The translations under genes and the position numbers were made by a program. The notes beneath the pieces were generated by a model. That model was not told the DNA's origin. It saw nothing but the letters and a program-made list of their open reading frames with translations, and searched no databases. Shown piece after piece: positions 29,391 to 38,835 of a DNA stretch of 64,000 nucleotides; within the stretch, counting starts at the first letter, position 1; each line of letters opens with the position of its first letter. This stretch comes from Deinococcus sp. YIM 134068 (lineage in GTDB: Bacteria > Deinococcota > Deinococci > Deinococcales > Deinococcaceae), in contig NZ_JAZHPF010000002.1 in assembly GCF_036543075.1 (NCBI RefSeq), forward strand, positions 248,001 through 312,000. The letters are read 5' to 3'.

Positions 29391-30419
29391 TCAGCCCACC
29401 CGCACCATCACCTTGATCACGCCGTCCTCGTAGCCCGCGTGGCGCTCGAAGGCGCGCTGCACCTGTTCGAGCGGGAACACGTCGCTCACCAGCCCGTCCA
29501 CGTCTACCATCCCGCGCTCGACGAGGGCGATGGCCTCCGGGTAGGTGTGCGCCATGCGCCGCGAGAAGATCAAGGAGAGGCCCTTGCGCCGGGCCAGCGA
29601 GTGCTGCACCGTGCAGCGGTCGTCGCCGGGAATCCCGACGAGGACGACCTTCGCGCCGGGCCGGGCCAGCAGCGCCGAGGTCTGCACCGAATCGTCCGCC
29701 CACCCCGCCTCGAACACCACGTTGTAGCGCGAGTCCTCGGCGGGGTCGAAAGCCGGGGAGACGGAGGTCGCGCCGCTGCGGGTGGCGAACTCCCGCCGCC
29801 AGGCCAGCGGCTCGATGACGTGCAGGGCCGTCACGCCCGCGAGCTTGAGGAGCTGGACGAGCAGCAGCCCGATGGGTCCCGCCCCGACGACGGCGGCCCG
29901 GTCCCCGACGTTCACATGTCCCAGCCGCAACGCGTGGAGGGCTACCCCCAGCGGTTCGAGCATCGCGCCGCCGTTGTCCGTCACGCTGTCCGGCAGGACG
30001 AAGCAGTTGTGGGCGGGCGCGGTGAGGTACTTCTGCAAGGCCCCGTCGCGCGGGAACACGCCCATGAAGGTGTGGTGGGTGCAGAGGTTGGGATTCCCCT
30101 CCCGGCACTCCCGGCAGTGCCCGCAGGCGACGTGCGGCTCGACGGCCACCCGGTCCCCCACCCCCAGGGGCCGGTCGTCGCCGTCCAGCGTCCCCCCCGG
30201 TGCCTGCACCACCACGCCCATGAACTCGTGGCCGAGCACGAGGGGTTCGGCGATCTCGATGTTCCCGATGCGTCCGTCCGCGAACATGTGGATGTCGGAG
30301 CCGCACACGCCGACGGTGCGGATTTCGACCACCACCTCGCCGGGTCCGGGGGTGGGAAGGTCACGCTGGGTCAGGGCGAACTGGCCGGGGCCGGTCAACA
30401 CGGCGGCGGGATGGCTCAT
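29391..30419 (-). CDS. Zinc-dependent medium-chain alcohol/polyol dehydrogenase
   Basis: This encodes 342 residues; the ATG at 30419 overlaps the previous stop as ATGA. The catalytic zinc side shows VGVCGSDIH and GHEFMG; the structural zinc site is the four-cysteine lobe CGHCRECREGNPNLC. The cofactor motif is VVGAGPIGLLLVQ, then an acidic residue (HVIEP), which favours NAD. It belongs to the sorbitol/L-idonate/galactitol dehydrogenase group. Sitting inside the arabinose operon, it might interconvert arabitol/ribulose or oxidise arabinose; this is inferred from position only. Confidence 0.92.
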   Translation of the reverse strand: MSHPAAVLTGPGQFALTQRDLPTPGPGEVVVEIRTVGVCGSDIHMFADGRIGNIEIAEPLVLGHEFMGVVVQAPGGTLDGDDRPLGVGDRVAVEPHVACGHCRECREGNPNLCTHHTFMGVFPRDGALQKYLTAPAHNCFVLPDSVTDNGGAMLEPLGVALHALRLGHVNVGDRAAVVGAGPIGLLLVQLLKLAGVTALHVIEPLAWRREFATRSGATSVSPAFDPAEDSRYNVVFEAGWADDSVQTSALLARPGAKVVLVGIPGDDRCTVQHSLARRKGLSLIFSRRMAHTYPEAIALVERGMVDVDGLVSDVFPLEQVQRAFERHAGYEDGVIKVMVRVG

Positions 30420-31441
30420 GGCGGTCCTCCTTGAGGCAGGGGGTCGAGGGTGGGCCAGCCATCGGCCCCCCAGCGCAGGGTCGCGGTCTGGAGTTGGGGC
30501 GTGCCCCCCAGGTCCCCGTCGTAGTAGTGGTAGACGAGCAGGCCGCGCCCGCCGCCTTGCAACGCCTCCTGCCCGCCCGGCCCGATGAAGCGGCCCCAGG
30601 TGGCCTGAAGCTGACTGCCGCCGCCTCGCAGCATCGGCACGCCCTCCCTATCGACGTATGGCCCGGTCACATTCTTCGAGCGCCCGACCATGATGCGGTA
30701 GGTGCTCTCCAGCCCCGCGCAACAGCGGTCGAACGAGACGAAGAGGTAGTAGTGACCGCCGTGCCGCAGGATGGACGGCGCTTCGACAGCCCCGCCGCCG
30801 CGTGAGGCGAGGCTGTGGAGCTGCCCATTCTCCACCTTCAACTTGCCGCTCACGGGGTCGAGTTCCCGCATCTTGATGCCGTCCCAGAAGGACCCGAAGG
30901 CCAGCCACGCCCGCCCGTCCGGCGTGTCGATCCGCGCCGCATCGATGGCGTTGAAGTTGTCCCCCTCCCGGCTGGTGACGACCACGCCCTGATCCGTCCA
31001 ACCCTTGCCCGGATTCCTGGGGTCGAGGTTCCTGTTGGTCATGAGTCCGATGGCGCTCGTGTTCTTGCCGAAGAGGGAGGCGGAGTAGTAGAGGTAGGTC
31101 GTCCCGCCGCGAGCGAAGAGGTGCGGTGCCCAGAGGTTCGGCGGAGTCGTCCCGAGCTGCTTCTCCACCCACGCCGGTTGCGTCTCCCCCAGCGTTCCGG
31201 CGTCCGTCCAAGAGATGCCATCCGGGGAAGTCTTGATCCTGAGCGTTCCGCCGTCCACGTTCTCGTAGCCGGTGCCGAGGGCGATGTAGGTAGTTCCAAC
31301 CCTCAGCAGCGTGGGGTCGTGGATTTGCAGGTCGCCCGCCAAGACGGGCTGGGTGGGCCGCCCGCCCCCTCCCAGCGCGAGAGAACCCAGCGTGAGCAGG
31401 AAGAGGGGCGCGGCCCGTCTCCCCTTCCGGCTCTCCCTCAC
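30416..31441 (-). CDS. Secreted GH43 arabinanase-type enzyme
   Basis: This encodes 341 residues. The GTG at 31441 overlaps the araA stop (GTGA), and the stop overlaps the next ATG. The N-terminus ([20 protein letters not shown]) is a short signal peptide. The five-blade GH43 residues are visible: Asp42 (IHDPTLL, base), Asp167 (NAIDAARI, pKa modulator) and Glu220 ([17 protein letters not shown], acid). Motifs such as LWAPHLF and [19 protein letters not shown] are those of endo-1,5-alpha-L-arabinanases, which cut the arabinan backbone outside the cell. The product would be taken up by an arabino-oligosaccharide importer such as the one at 37293-40616. Confidence 0.93.
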   Translation of the reverse strand: MRESRKGRRAAPLFLLTLGSLALGGGGRPTQPVLAGDLQIHDPTLLRVGTTYIALGTGYENVDGGTLRIKTSPDGISWTDAGTLGETQPAWVEKQLGTTPPNLWAPHLFARGGTTYLYYSASLFGKNTSAIGLMTNRNLDPRNPGKGWTDQGVVVTSREGDNFNAIDAARIDTPDGRAWLAFGSFWDGIKMRELDPVSGKLKVENGQLHSLASRGGGAVEAPSILRHGGHYYLFVSFDRCCAGLESTYRIMVGRSKNVTGPYVDREGVPMLRGGGSQLQATWGRFIGPGGQEALQGGGRGLLVYHYYDGDLGGTPQLQTATLRWGADGWPTLDPLPQGGPP

Positions 31442-32985
31442 GCCCGCAGGCCCTGCGCCAGAACGTAATACAGGTCGTTCAGGCGCAGCCCTTCCCGGAA
31501 CTCCCGCAGCCGCGTTTCCGGGTCGATCACCGCCAGCTCCACTCCAGCAATCGCCGCGAAGTCCTCGATCATCTCGGTCGTGACGGCGTAGCTGTAGCCC
31601 GTGTGGTGCGCCCCACCCGCGTGAATCCACGCCGCGCACGCCGTCTTGAAGTCCGGCTCGCACTCCCACACTGCGCGGGCGACGGGCAGGTTCGGCAACT
31701 CCGGGTGGTCTACCGCCTCCACCTCGTTCACGATGAAACGGAAACGGTTGCCCAGGTCGATGAGGGAGACGTTGATCGCCCGCCCCCGCTGAGAGTCGAA
31801 CACCAGCCGCACCGGATCCTCCTTGCCGCCGATACCGAGGGGGTGGACTTCCAGCCGGGGCTTGTCTACGGCGATACTTGGGCAGACCTCCAGCATGTGC
31901 GCGCCCAGGACCTGATGGTTGCCGGGTTCGAGGTGGTACGTGTAGTCCTCCATGAAGGAGGTGCCGCCCTCCAGCCCCTGCGCCATCACCTTCATCGCGC
32001 GCACGAGGGCCGCCGTCTTCCAGTCGCCCTCCCCGCCGAAGCCGTACCCGTCCGCCATCAGCCGCTGGGTGGCGAGGCCGGGAAGCTGCTTGAGGCCGTG
32101 TAGGTCCTGAAAGTTGTCGGTGAAGCCCTTGAAGCCGCCCTCCTCCAGAAGGGAGCGCAGGCCGAGTTCGATGCGTGCCCCGTCCCGCAGGGAGGCGTGA
32201 CGCTCACCGCCGGGCCGCAACTCGGGGGCGACCTCGTACTCCTGAAGATAGGTCTGGATCAGGGCGTCCACGTCCCCCTCGCTCGCCGCGTTCACCCGCT
32301 CGGCGAGGTCGCCCACCGGGTAGGCGTTCACCGAGAAGCCGAAGCGCACCTCCGCGCTCACCTTGTCGCCCTCGGTGACGGCCACGTCGCGCATGTTGTC
32401 GCCGAAGCGGGCGAACCGCGCTCCCTGGAGGTCGTGCCACGCCCACGCGGCCCGCGCCCACGCCCCCAGCCGTTCGTGAACTTCGGGGTCCGACCAGTGG
32501 CCCACCACGACCTTGCGTTCTAGCCGCAGCCGGGTGTGGAGGAAGCCCGCCTCCCGGTCGCCGTGCGCCGACTGGTTGAGGTTCATGTAGTCCATGTCCA
32601 GGGTGGCCCACGGCAGTTCCCGGTCAAACTGGGTGTGCAGGTGCGCGAAGGGCTTTTTCAGGGTGCTCAGTCCCAGAGTCCACATCTTCGACGGCGAGAA
32701 GGTGTGCATCCAGAGGATCAGCCCCGCGCACTGGGGGTCGCTGTCGGCCTCGCGGCACAGGCGGCGAATCTCCTCGGGGGTGGTGAGGACGCCCTTCGTG
32801 ACGACTTCGAGGGGAATGCTCGTGCTCTGGTTCAGCGCTCCCCCGACGACGCGGGCGTGGTCGGCGACCTGTTCGAGGGCCTCCGAGCCGTAAAGGTGCT
32901 GGGAGCCGCAGACGAACCACACCTCCGCCGGGGCGAGGTGGACGGGGCGGACAACTCGTGGGGCGGTGCCGATCAGGGTCGTCAT
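31438..32985 (-). CDS. araA: L-arabinose isomerase
   Basis: This encodes 515 residues; the ATG at 32985 follows GAAAGGAA and overlaps the araD stop by four bases. It converts L-arabinose to L-ribulose with Mn2+ in the cytoplasm. The family landmarks include [71 protein letters not shown] and [10 protein letters not shown]. The two metal-binding Glu are in GEGDW and FMEDY, and the His are in YHLEPGNH and GGAHHT. It is slightly longer than the 500-residue E. coli enzyme at the N-terminus. It is the third gene of the araBDA operon. Confidence 0.98.
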   Translation of the reverse strand: MTTLIGTAPRVVRPVHLAPAEVWFVCGSQHLYGSEALEQVADHARVVGGALNQSTSIPLEVVTKGVLTTPEEIRRLCREADSDPQCAGLILWMHTFSPSKMWTLGLSTLKKPFAHLHTQFDRELPWATLDMDYMNLNQSAHGDREAGFLHTRLRLERKVVVGHWSDPEVHERLGAWARAAWAWHDLQGARFARFGDNMRDVAVTEGDKVSAEVRFGFSVNAYPVGDLAERVNAASEGDVDALIQTYLQEYEVAPELRPGGERHASLRDGARIELGLRSLLEEGGFKGFTDNFQDLHGLKQLPGLATQRLMADGYGFGGEGDWKTAALVRAMKVMAQGLEGGTSFMEDYTYHLEPGNHQVLGAHMLEVCPSIAVDKPRLEVHPLGIGGKEDPVRLVFDSQRGRAINVSLIDLGNRFRFIVNEVEAVDHPELPNLPVARAVWECEPDFKTACAAWIHAGGAHHTGYSYAVTTEMIEDFAAIAGVELAVIDPETRLREFREGLRLNDLYYVLAQGLRA

Positions 32986-33653
32986 GGGGTTCCTTTCACG
33001 GGGGCGGCGGTCCTCTGCCCGTAAACGTTCGTGTAGCGGTCGTAGAGTTTGTCGATGTGTTCCTGAGCGATGGGCTGCACGTCTCCGAGCTGGAAGGCGA
33101 GGAACACCGTCCGCGCCACGTCCTCGCACATCACGGCGGCCTTGAGGGCGGCCCCCGGCGTCTTGCCGACCGTGAAGACCCCGTGGTTTTGCAGGATGAT
33201 CGCGGGCGAGCGGTGACCGCGCAGCACCCGCACGACCTCCGCCCCGATCTCCTCCCCGCCGATCAGGGCGAAGCCGCCGCAGGGAATCGGCCCGCCGAAC
33301 TCGTCGGCCATCGCGGTCAGGACACAGGGAATCTCGCGGGCGTTGGCGGCCCACGCGGTCGCGTAAGGGCTGTGGGTGTGGACGATGCCGCCCACGTCGG
33401 GCATGTGGCGGTAGATGTAGGCGTGCGTGGCGGTGTCGGACGAGGGGCTGAAGTTCCCCTCCACCACGTTCGCCTCCAGGTCGGTGACGACCATGCTCTC
33501 CGGGTTCAGGGCCTCGAAGGTGACGCCGCTGGGCTTGATAACCATATGCTCCCCGGCGCGGGCGCTGATGTTGCCGCTCGTCCAGGTCACGAGACCGTTT
33601 TTAGGGAGTTCCAGGTGCAGCCGGGTGAGGTCTGTTCTCAAGTCCTCGTACAT
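32982..33653 (-). CDS. araD: L-ribulose-5-phosphate 4-epimerase
   Basis: This encodes 223 residues; the ATG at 33653 shares one base with the araB stop. It turns L-ribulose 5-phosphate into D-xylulose 5-phosphate, which enters the pentose phosphate pathway. It is a class II aldolase fold: [10 protein letters not shown] and VIKPSGVTF bind the phosphate, zinc His are in [13 protein letters not shown] and LQNHGVFT, and the C-terminal YGQ is typical. The usual length is about 230, so it is complete. It is tightly coupled to araB and araA. Confidence 0.97.
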   Translation of the reverse strand: MYEDLRTDLTRLHLELPKNGLVTWTSGNISARAGEHMVIKPSGVTFEALNPESMVVTDLEANVVEGNFSPSSDTATHAYIYRHMPDVGGIVHTHSPYATAWAANAREIPCVLTAMADEFGGPIPCGGFALIGGEEIGAEVVRVLRGHRSPAIILQNHGVFTVGKTPGAALKAAVMCEDVARTVFLAFQLGDVQPIAQEHIDKLYDRYTNVYGQRTAAPVKGTP

Positions 33654-35299
33654 CAGTCCGCCCTCCTCATCGCCTTCAGCCGGTGCATGACCTCGTTCGC
33701 CCCGCGCCCGAAGTAGTCGTGCAACCCGGTGTATTCGGCGTAGAGCCTGTCGTAGGTGCGCTGACTCCTCGCGTCCGGCACGAAGGCGTCCCGCCGCACC
33801 TTCCCCATGCACTTGGCGGCGGCGAAGATGTCGGGGTACTCGCCCGCCGCCACCGCCGCGTGCATCGCGCTCCCCACCGCCGGACCCTGCTCCACGTCGA
33901 GGACGCTCAGCGGGCGGCCCGTCACGTCGGCGTAAATCTGCATCAGCATCCGGTTGCGCTTCAACCCACCAGAAATCACGATTTCGTTCACCGGTACGCC
34001 GCTCTGCTCGAAGTTCTCGACGATCACCCGCGTCCCGTACGCCGTCGCCTCGATCAGCGCCCGGTAGATGTCCGGCGCGCGGGTGCCCAGCGTGAGGCCC
34101 AGGATCATGCCACTGAGGTTCGCATCCACGAGCACGCTGCGGTTGCCGTTGATCCAGTCGAGGGCGACGAGGCCGTGTGCGCCGGGTTTCTGCGTGGCAG
34201 CCTCACGTTCGAGCAGGGCGTGCAGGTCTAGGCCTTCCCGCCTCGCCTGCTCGTGGTACTCCGGGGGGACGCCGTTCTTCACGAACCACGCGAAGATGTC
34301 CCCCACCCCGCTCTGCCCCGCCTCGTACCCGTACAGCCCCGGCACGACGCCATCCGGCACCACGCCGCACATGCCCGGCACCTCGCGCAATTTGTCCCCG
34401 AGGAGGACGTGGCAGGTCGAGGTGCCCATGATCGCCACCAGTCGTCCCGGTTCCGTCACCCCGGCGGCGGGCAGCGTCACGTGCGCGTCCACGTTGGCGA
34501 CGGCGACGGCGGTGCCTGGCTTGAGGCCCGTCCACGCGGCGGCCTGCGGGGTGAGTTCCCCGGCCTTGCCTCCGAGGGGCGCGAGGTCTTCCTTCAACCG
34601 CGTCTGCACCACGTCGGCAAAGTCTGGATGGAGCGCCGCGAAGTAGTCGGAACTCGGGAAACGCCCATCCTGATGAATCGCCTTGTACCCCGCCGTGCAG
34701 GCGTTGCGCGTCTCCACGCCCGTCAGTTGCCACACCACCCAGTCGGCGGCCTCGATGAAGCGTTCGCTCGCCGCGTAGACCTCGGGGTCCTCCTCCAGAA
34801 TCTGCAAGGCTTTGGCGAAGAACCACTCCGAGGACTGCTTGCCGCCGTAGCGGGGGAGCCAGAACTCGCCGCGTTGTCCCGCTAGCGCGTTGATCCGGTC
34901 CGCCTGCGGTTGTGCGGCGTGATGCTTCCAGAGCTTGACCCAGGCGTGCGGGCGGCGCTCGTATTCGGGCAGGAAGCACAGCGGCGTCCCGTCCGCCAGC
35001 GTGGGCATCGGCGTGCAGGCGGTGAAGTCGATGCCAATGCCCACCACGTCGTCGGGGGAGACGCCGGACGCCCCCAGCGCGGCGGGAACGGCCTGCTGGA
35101 ACACGTCCAGGTAGTCCTGCGGGTGTTGCAGCGCCCACTCCTTGCCCAACCGCTCCCCCGTCGGCAGGGCGTGGTCCATCACGACGTGGGCGTAGGGGGT
35201 CACGCCCTCCCCCATCACGGCACCGTCGGACACGCGGACGACCACGGCGCGGCCCGACTCGCTGCCGAAGTCCACCCCGACCGCGTAACGCTCAGCCAT
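33653..35299 (-). CDS. araB: L-ribulokinase
   Basis: This encodes 548 residues; the ATG at 35299 follows CGGAGG. It is an ATP-dependent FGGY-family kinase that phosphorylates L-ribulose. VGVDFGSESGRAVVV is the N-terminal phosphate loop, GIGIDFTACTPMP matches AraB rather than xylulokinase, and AIMGTSTCHVLLG, YEAGQSGVGDIFAWF and EIVISGGLKRN are the C-terminal FGGY landmarks. It is the first gene of the six-gene operon (araB, araD, araA, GH43, dehydrogenase, GH127), transcribed from the operator-covered promoter near 35440. Confidence 0.98.
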   Translation of the reverse strand: MAERYAVGVDFGSESGRAVVVRVSDGAVMGEGVTPYAHVVMDHALPTGERLGKEWALQHPQDYLDVFQQAVPAALGASGVSPDDVVGIGIDFTACTPMPTLADGTPLCFLPEYERRPHAWVKLWKHHAAQPQADRINALAGQRGEFWLPRYGGKQSSEWFFAKALQILEEDPEVYAASERFIEAADWVVWQLTGVETRNACTAGYKAIHQDGRFPSSDYFAALHPDFADVVQTRLKEDLAPLGGKAGELTPQAAAWTGLKPGTAVAVANVDAHVTLPAAGVTEPGRLVAIMGTSTCHVLLGDKLREVPGMCGVVPDGVVPGLYGYEAGQSGVGDIFAWFVKNGVPPEYHEQARREGLDLHALLEREAATQKPGAHGLVALDWINGNRSVLVDANLSGMILGLTLGTRAPDIYRALIEATAYGTRVIVENFEQSGVPVNEIVISGGLKRNRMLMQIYADVTGRPLSVLDVEQGPAVGSAMHAAVAAGEYPDIFAAAKCMGKVRRDAFVPDARSQRTYDRLYAEYTGLHDYFGRGANEVMHRLKAMRRAD

Positions 35300-35416
35300 A
35301 CGAACCTCCGAAAAAGGGCGGTGAAGACGACAAGGGAACCTCCGGGGTGTCCGGCCTTCCAGTCCCTCACGTCAACGTCGGGAGGACTGGGGCCGAGGGA
35401 TGAATGGGACCTGGGC

Positions 35417-35463
35417 TTGACTGTGAACGATCACATCGTATGCTGGGGGGGTCAGCCTGTCAA
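35417..35463. promoter_or_regulatory. Overlapping divergent ara promoters with a shared LacI-type operator
   Basis: Rightward (GH51): TTGACT at 35417-35422, a 16-base spacer and TATGCT at 35439-35444. Leftward (araB): TTGACA at 35463-35458, a 17-base spacer and TACGAT at 35440-35435. The operator TGTGAACGATCACA (35422-35435) fills the rightward spacer and lies just downstream of the leftward -10, so one bound dimer could block both. The 5-bp arms and central CG are typical of LacI-family sites, and the same site recurs at 37132-37145. Confidence 0.72.
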
Positions 35464-35547
35464 CGCTCGCCCCGGGCGAGGAGTTCCGCTTCCAGCACGT
35501 GTGGGGCGGGGTTTCCGCCCTATCGCTCCCGAAAGGACGCCCCTGCC

Positions 35548-37083
35548 GTGGATCAGACTCACGCGACCGTCTCCCTCAATACCCAGCGCGTCATCTCCGA
35601 GATTTCGCCCCTGATCTTCGGTGGATTCGCCGAGCACATGGGCCGCTGCATCTACGAGGGCATCTACGACCCCGGCTCACCGCTCGCCGACGAGAAGGGC
35701 ATCCGGCAGGACGTGGTGGCGGCGCTGCGGGAGACGAACTACCGTATCATGCGTTATCCGGGCGGCAACTTCGTCTCCGGCTACCGCTGGACGGACGGCA
35801 TCGGCCCGAAGGAGGACCGTCCACGTCGCCGCGCGCTGGCGTGGCGCTCCATCGAGACCAACCAGTTCGGGCCGGACGAGTTCATGGACTTCGCGCGGGA
35901 GATCAATACGGAGCCGATGTGGGCGGTGAACCTCGGGACGGGCACCATTCAGGAGGCCGCCGACCTCGTGGAGTACCTGAACCTGCCCACCGGCACGCTC
36001 TACAGCGACCTGCGCGCGAAGAACGGCCACCCCGAGCCGTACGGCGTGAAGTACTGGTGCCTGGGCAACGAGATGGACGGGCCGTGGCAGATCGGCCAGA
36101 TGGACGCGGCGACGTACGCCGAAAAGGCCGTCCAGGCCGCCAAGCTGATGCGCTGGATGGACCCCACGATCAAGACCATCGCCTGCGGCTCGTCGGCCAC
36201 CGCCATGCCCGGCTATCCCGACTGGGACCTGACCGTGCTGGGCCACGCCTACGACCACATCGACTACTTCTCGATGCACCACTACGCGGCCAACCCCTAC
36301 CCGAGCGTCTCCAACACCGAGCGGCTGCCGGTCGACACCGACTCCTACCTGGCGAGCAGCGTCCATTTCGAGGAGCACGCCGACACCCTCGCCGCCGCCA
36401 TCCGCGTGGCGAAGGCGAAGAAACGCTCGAAAAAGGACGTTCACCTCTGCTGGGACGAGTGGAACGTCTGGTACCGCGCCAAAGGCGGCGACGGCGAGTG
36501 GAGCGAGGCCCCGCACATTCTGGAGGAGGAGTACAACCTGGAAGACGCCCTCGTGGTGGCGACGTGGCTCAACACCTTCCTCCGCAAGGCCGACATCGTG
36601 AAGATCGCCTGCATCGCCCAGATCGTGAACGTGATCGCGCCCCTGATGACGAACAAGGACGGAATGTTCAAGCAGACGATCTTCTACCCGCTGACCCTCT
36701 TCAGCAACCACGCGAGCGGGTACGCCCTCGACGCCCTCGTGAAGGCCCCGCTCAGGGAGACCAACCGCCACGGCCCCGTCCCCCAGCTCGACGCCTCCGC
36801 CAGCTTCGACCCGGCCACCGGGCAGGGGGCCGTCTTCCTCGTCAACCGCTCGCAGACCCAGCCCCTCGTCACGCAGCTCTGCTGGGAGGACGAGGCCCCG
36901 CAGAGCGTCACCCGCGCGTGGCAGATGCACGGGGAGGACCCCTTCGCCGCCAACTCCTTCGAGCAGCCGGAGAACGTGGTGCCCCACGAGTTCACGCCGC
37001 CCCGCCTGGAGGGACGCGCCGTCACCCTGGAACTGCCCCCCCTCTCCTTCACGGCCCTGCTGACCCAGCACACTCTCAGTTGA
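35548..37083 (+). CDS. GH51 alpha-L-arabinofuranosidase, intracellular
   Basis: This encodes 511 residues. The start is the GTG at 35548, after GAAAGGA; the open frame before it crosses the promoter and is rejected. The enzyme releases terminal alpha-L-arabinofuranose from arabino-oligosaccharides. The acid/base is Glu175 (CLGNEMDGPW) and the nucleophile is Glu304 (CWDEWNVWY); GGFAEHMGRCIYEGIY and RYPGGNFVSGYRWTDGIGP are family landmarks, and a C-terminal beta-sandwich follows. There is no signal peptide, so it works on imported arabinan fragments beside the GH127 enzyme. It diverges from araB and shares the operator. Confidence 0.97.
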   Translation: MDQTHATVSLNTQRVISEISPLIFGGFAEHMGRCIYEGIYDPGSPLADEKGIRQDVVAALRETNYRIMRYPGGNFVSGYRWTDGIGPKEDRPRRRALAWRSIETNQFGPDEFMDFAREINTEPMWAVNLGTGTIQEAADLVEYLNLPTGTLYSDLRAKNGHPEPYGVKYWCLGNEMDGPWQIGQMDAATYAEKAVQAAKLMRWMDPTIKTIACGSSATAMPGYPDWDLTVLGHAYDHIDYFSMHHYAANPYPSVSNTERLPVDTDSYLASSVHFEEHADTLAAAIRVAKAKKRSKKDVHLCWDEWNVWYRAKGGDGEWSEAPHILEEEYNLEDALVVATWLNTFLRKADIVKIACIAQIVNVIAPLMTNKDGMFKQTIFYPLTLFSNHASGYALDALVKAPLRETNRHGPVPQLDASASFDPATGQGAVFLVNRSQTQPLVTQLCWEDEAPQSVTRAWQMHGEDPFAANSFEQPENVVPHEFTPPRLEGRAVTLELPPLSFTALLTQHTLS

Positions 37084-37102
37084 GGGAACTTCCTCAAACC
37101 GC

Positions 37103-37145
37103 TTGACAGGAAGTTCAAGCCCTGCTTAAGATGTGATCGTTCACA
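37103..37145 (+). promoter_or_regulatory. Promoter and operator of the arabino-oligosaccharide importer
   Basis: TTGACA at 37103-37108 and TAAGAT at 37127-37132 have an 18-base spacer. TGTGATCGTTCACA at 37132-37145 directly follows. It is the reverse-complement orientation of the site at 35422, with the same arms and central CG, and is placed to stop initiation. About 150 bases of leader precede the binding-protein gene. Confidence 0.68.
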
Positions 37146-37292
37146 TCACCACAACTCAATCCGTCTCAGCGGCCCCTCTCGGTTCGGCTTCAGGCATCCG
37201 GTTCTCTCGTTCACGGCTTTTCCGCGTTCGAAGGCTCCTCCCTGTCCGCCGCCCCCATCCCCGCCCGTTCCACTTCCCCTCTGGAGGAATGT

Positions 37293-38600
37293 ATGCGCCC
37301 GACCAAGCTGTTCGTGCTCGGCCTCTCGGTGTCCGCCGCCCTCTCCGTCAGCGCGCAGGCACAGACGCGGATCGTCTTCTGGGACTTCTTCGGCGGCGGC
37401 GACGGCATCCGCATGAAGCAGATCGTGGACGAGTTCAACGCGTCCCAGAAGGACATCGTGGTGCAGCGGACGACCCAGACGTGGGGCAACCCCTTCTACA
37501 CGAAGGTCCACACCGCCGTCGTCTCGGGCCAGACGCCCGACGTGATGACCTACCACCTGTCGGCGCTGCCCGCCGGATTGCAGAAGAAGGACCTGCGCGT
37601 GATCTCCCCGGCGGAGCTGACCGGGGCGGGGCTGAGGCCCGCCGACTTCCAGACCAACCTCGTGAACACGATGGTGGGCGACGCCAGGGCGCAGGCCGGG
37701 CAGGCGAGCTGGTACGCCCTGCCGCTCGACACCCACACGGTCGTCCTGTACGTCAACAGGGACCTGCTGAAGAAGGCGGGCGTGCTGGGCGCGAACGGCC
37801 AGATCACGGGTGCCAACACCATCGCGGGCATGACGAACGTGCTGCGCCAGATCAAGGCCAAGACCGGCGTGACGCCCCTGGGCCTGAGCACCAACCAGGA
37901 CCCCGCCAACGTCTGGCGGCTGTGGTACACCCTGTTCCTGCAACAGGGCGGCACGCTGGTCCGGAACGGCAAGCTCGACCTGACGGACCTCGACACGAAG
38001 GGCAAGGTCGCCCTCCAGGTCATGACGGACTGGGCGAAGGAGGGCCTGATCCCCAAGAACACCCAGTACCCGGCCAACGTGGCGCTGTTCACGGCGGGGC
38101 GCACCGCCATCATGATGAACGGTAACTGGGAAGTGCCGACGATGGTGGACGCGAAGGCGAAGGGGACGCTGAAGTTCGACTACGGGGTGGTGAGCTTCCC
38201 GAAGCTCTACGCGAACGGCAAGACCTGGGCCGACTCGCACATGCTGGCGATCCCGGCGAACGCCAAGAACCAGATCAGCCCCGAGAAACTGAAGGCCGTG
38301 CTCACCTTCGCCGCCTACGTCAACAAGCAGGGCGGCGTGGGCTGGGCGGGCGGGGGGCACATCCCGTCGTACGTGCCCACCCAGAACAGCGCGGGCTACA
38401 AGGCCCTCCAGCCCAACGTGCAGTACAGCGCCGCGTCGGCGCGGAACGCGACCCTGGAACCCACCCTGCCGATCTTCGGCGTGGGCGGTCCGATCTACGA
38501 CGCGGTGGGCAACAACTTCACGCCTGTGCTGCTCGGCCAGCTCACGGTGGACCAGGGCCTGAGCAAGTTCAAGACCGCCCTGCAAAACCTCAACAAGTAA
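37293..38600 (+). CDS. Sugar ABC importer, solute-binding protein (family 1)
   Basis: This encodes 435 residues; the ATG at 37293 follows TGGAGGAAT. A cleavable signal peptide (LFVLGLSVSAALSVSAQAQ) has no lipobox cysteine. Mature landmarks are RIVFWDFFGGGDGIRMKQIVDEFN, PDVMTYHLSALP, LPLDTHTVVLYVNRDLLKKAG, and VALFTAGRTAIMMNGNWE in the C-terminal lobe. This is the maltose/oligosaccharide (CUT1) type. With the two permeases behind it and arabinan enzymes around it, arabino-oligosaccharides are the likely ligand (inference). No ATPase gene is in the set. Confidence 0.94.
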   Translation: MRPTKLFVLGLSVSAALSVSAQAQTRIVFWDFFGGGDGIRMKQIVDEFNASQKDIVVQRTTQTWGNPFYTKVHTAVVSGQTPDVMTYHLSALPAGLQKKDLRVISPAELTGAGLRPADFQTNLVNTMVGDARAQAGQASWYALPLDTHTVVLYVNRDLLKKAGVLGANGQITGANTIAGMTNVLRQIKAKTGVTPLGLSTNQDPANVWRLWYTLFLQQGGTLVRNGKLDLTDLDTKGKVALQVMTDWAKEGLIPKNTQYPANVALFTAGRTAIMMNGNWEVPTMVDAKAKGTLKFDYGVVSFPKLYANGKTWADSHMLAIPANAKNQISPEKLKAVLTFAAYVNKQGGVGWAGGGHIPSYVPTQNSAGYKALQPNVQYSAASARNATLEPTLPIFGVGGPIYDAVGNNFTPVLLGQLTVDQGLSKFKTALQNLNK

Positions 38601-38607
38601 GGGGATG

Positions 38608-38643
38608 GGGGGAGGCGGAAGGCGGGGCTTCCCCTCCCCCTTT
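38608..38643 (+). terminator. Hairpin between binding protein and permeases
   Basis: GGGGGAGG / CCTCCCCC form an 8-bp stem followed by TTT. It could stop part of the transcripts or protect the 3' end of the binding-protein message, giving more binding protein than permease. A CTCCTCCC-type dyad follows at 38690-38740. Confidence 0.5.
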
Positions 38644-38835
38644 GAGCGTGTTTGAACAGTCGGGCGGGGTTCCTCATCCGGACGCGGAACCTGGGTGTGT
38701 TGCTCCTCCTCCCTTGCGAGGGAAGCCGGGTGGGGGGAACGCCAACGACTTCCCGGCGCACCTCACCGCCCGTGAGGACCCCCTCCGGACACGCTCTTTG
38801 AGCCGCCCCATCCGGGAAAGGAGACCAGAGACTCC

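Noticed and set aside
27205..29433. 742-codon open frame on the plus strand opposite GH127
   Set aside because: It is a shadow of the GH127 gene in high-GC DNA; its Val/Gly/His-rich translation has no motif, while the minus strand has all GH127 catalytic residues.
35677..37071. 464-codon minus-strand frame opposite GH51
   Set aside because: Antisense shadow of a gene with clear GH51 catalytic residues; no ribosome site.
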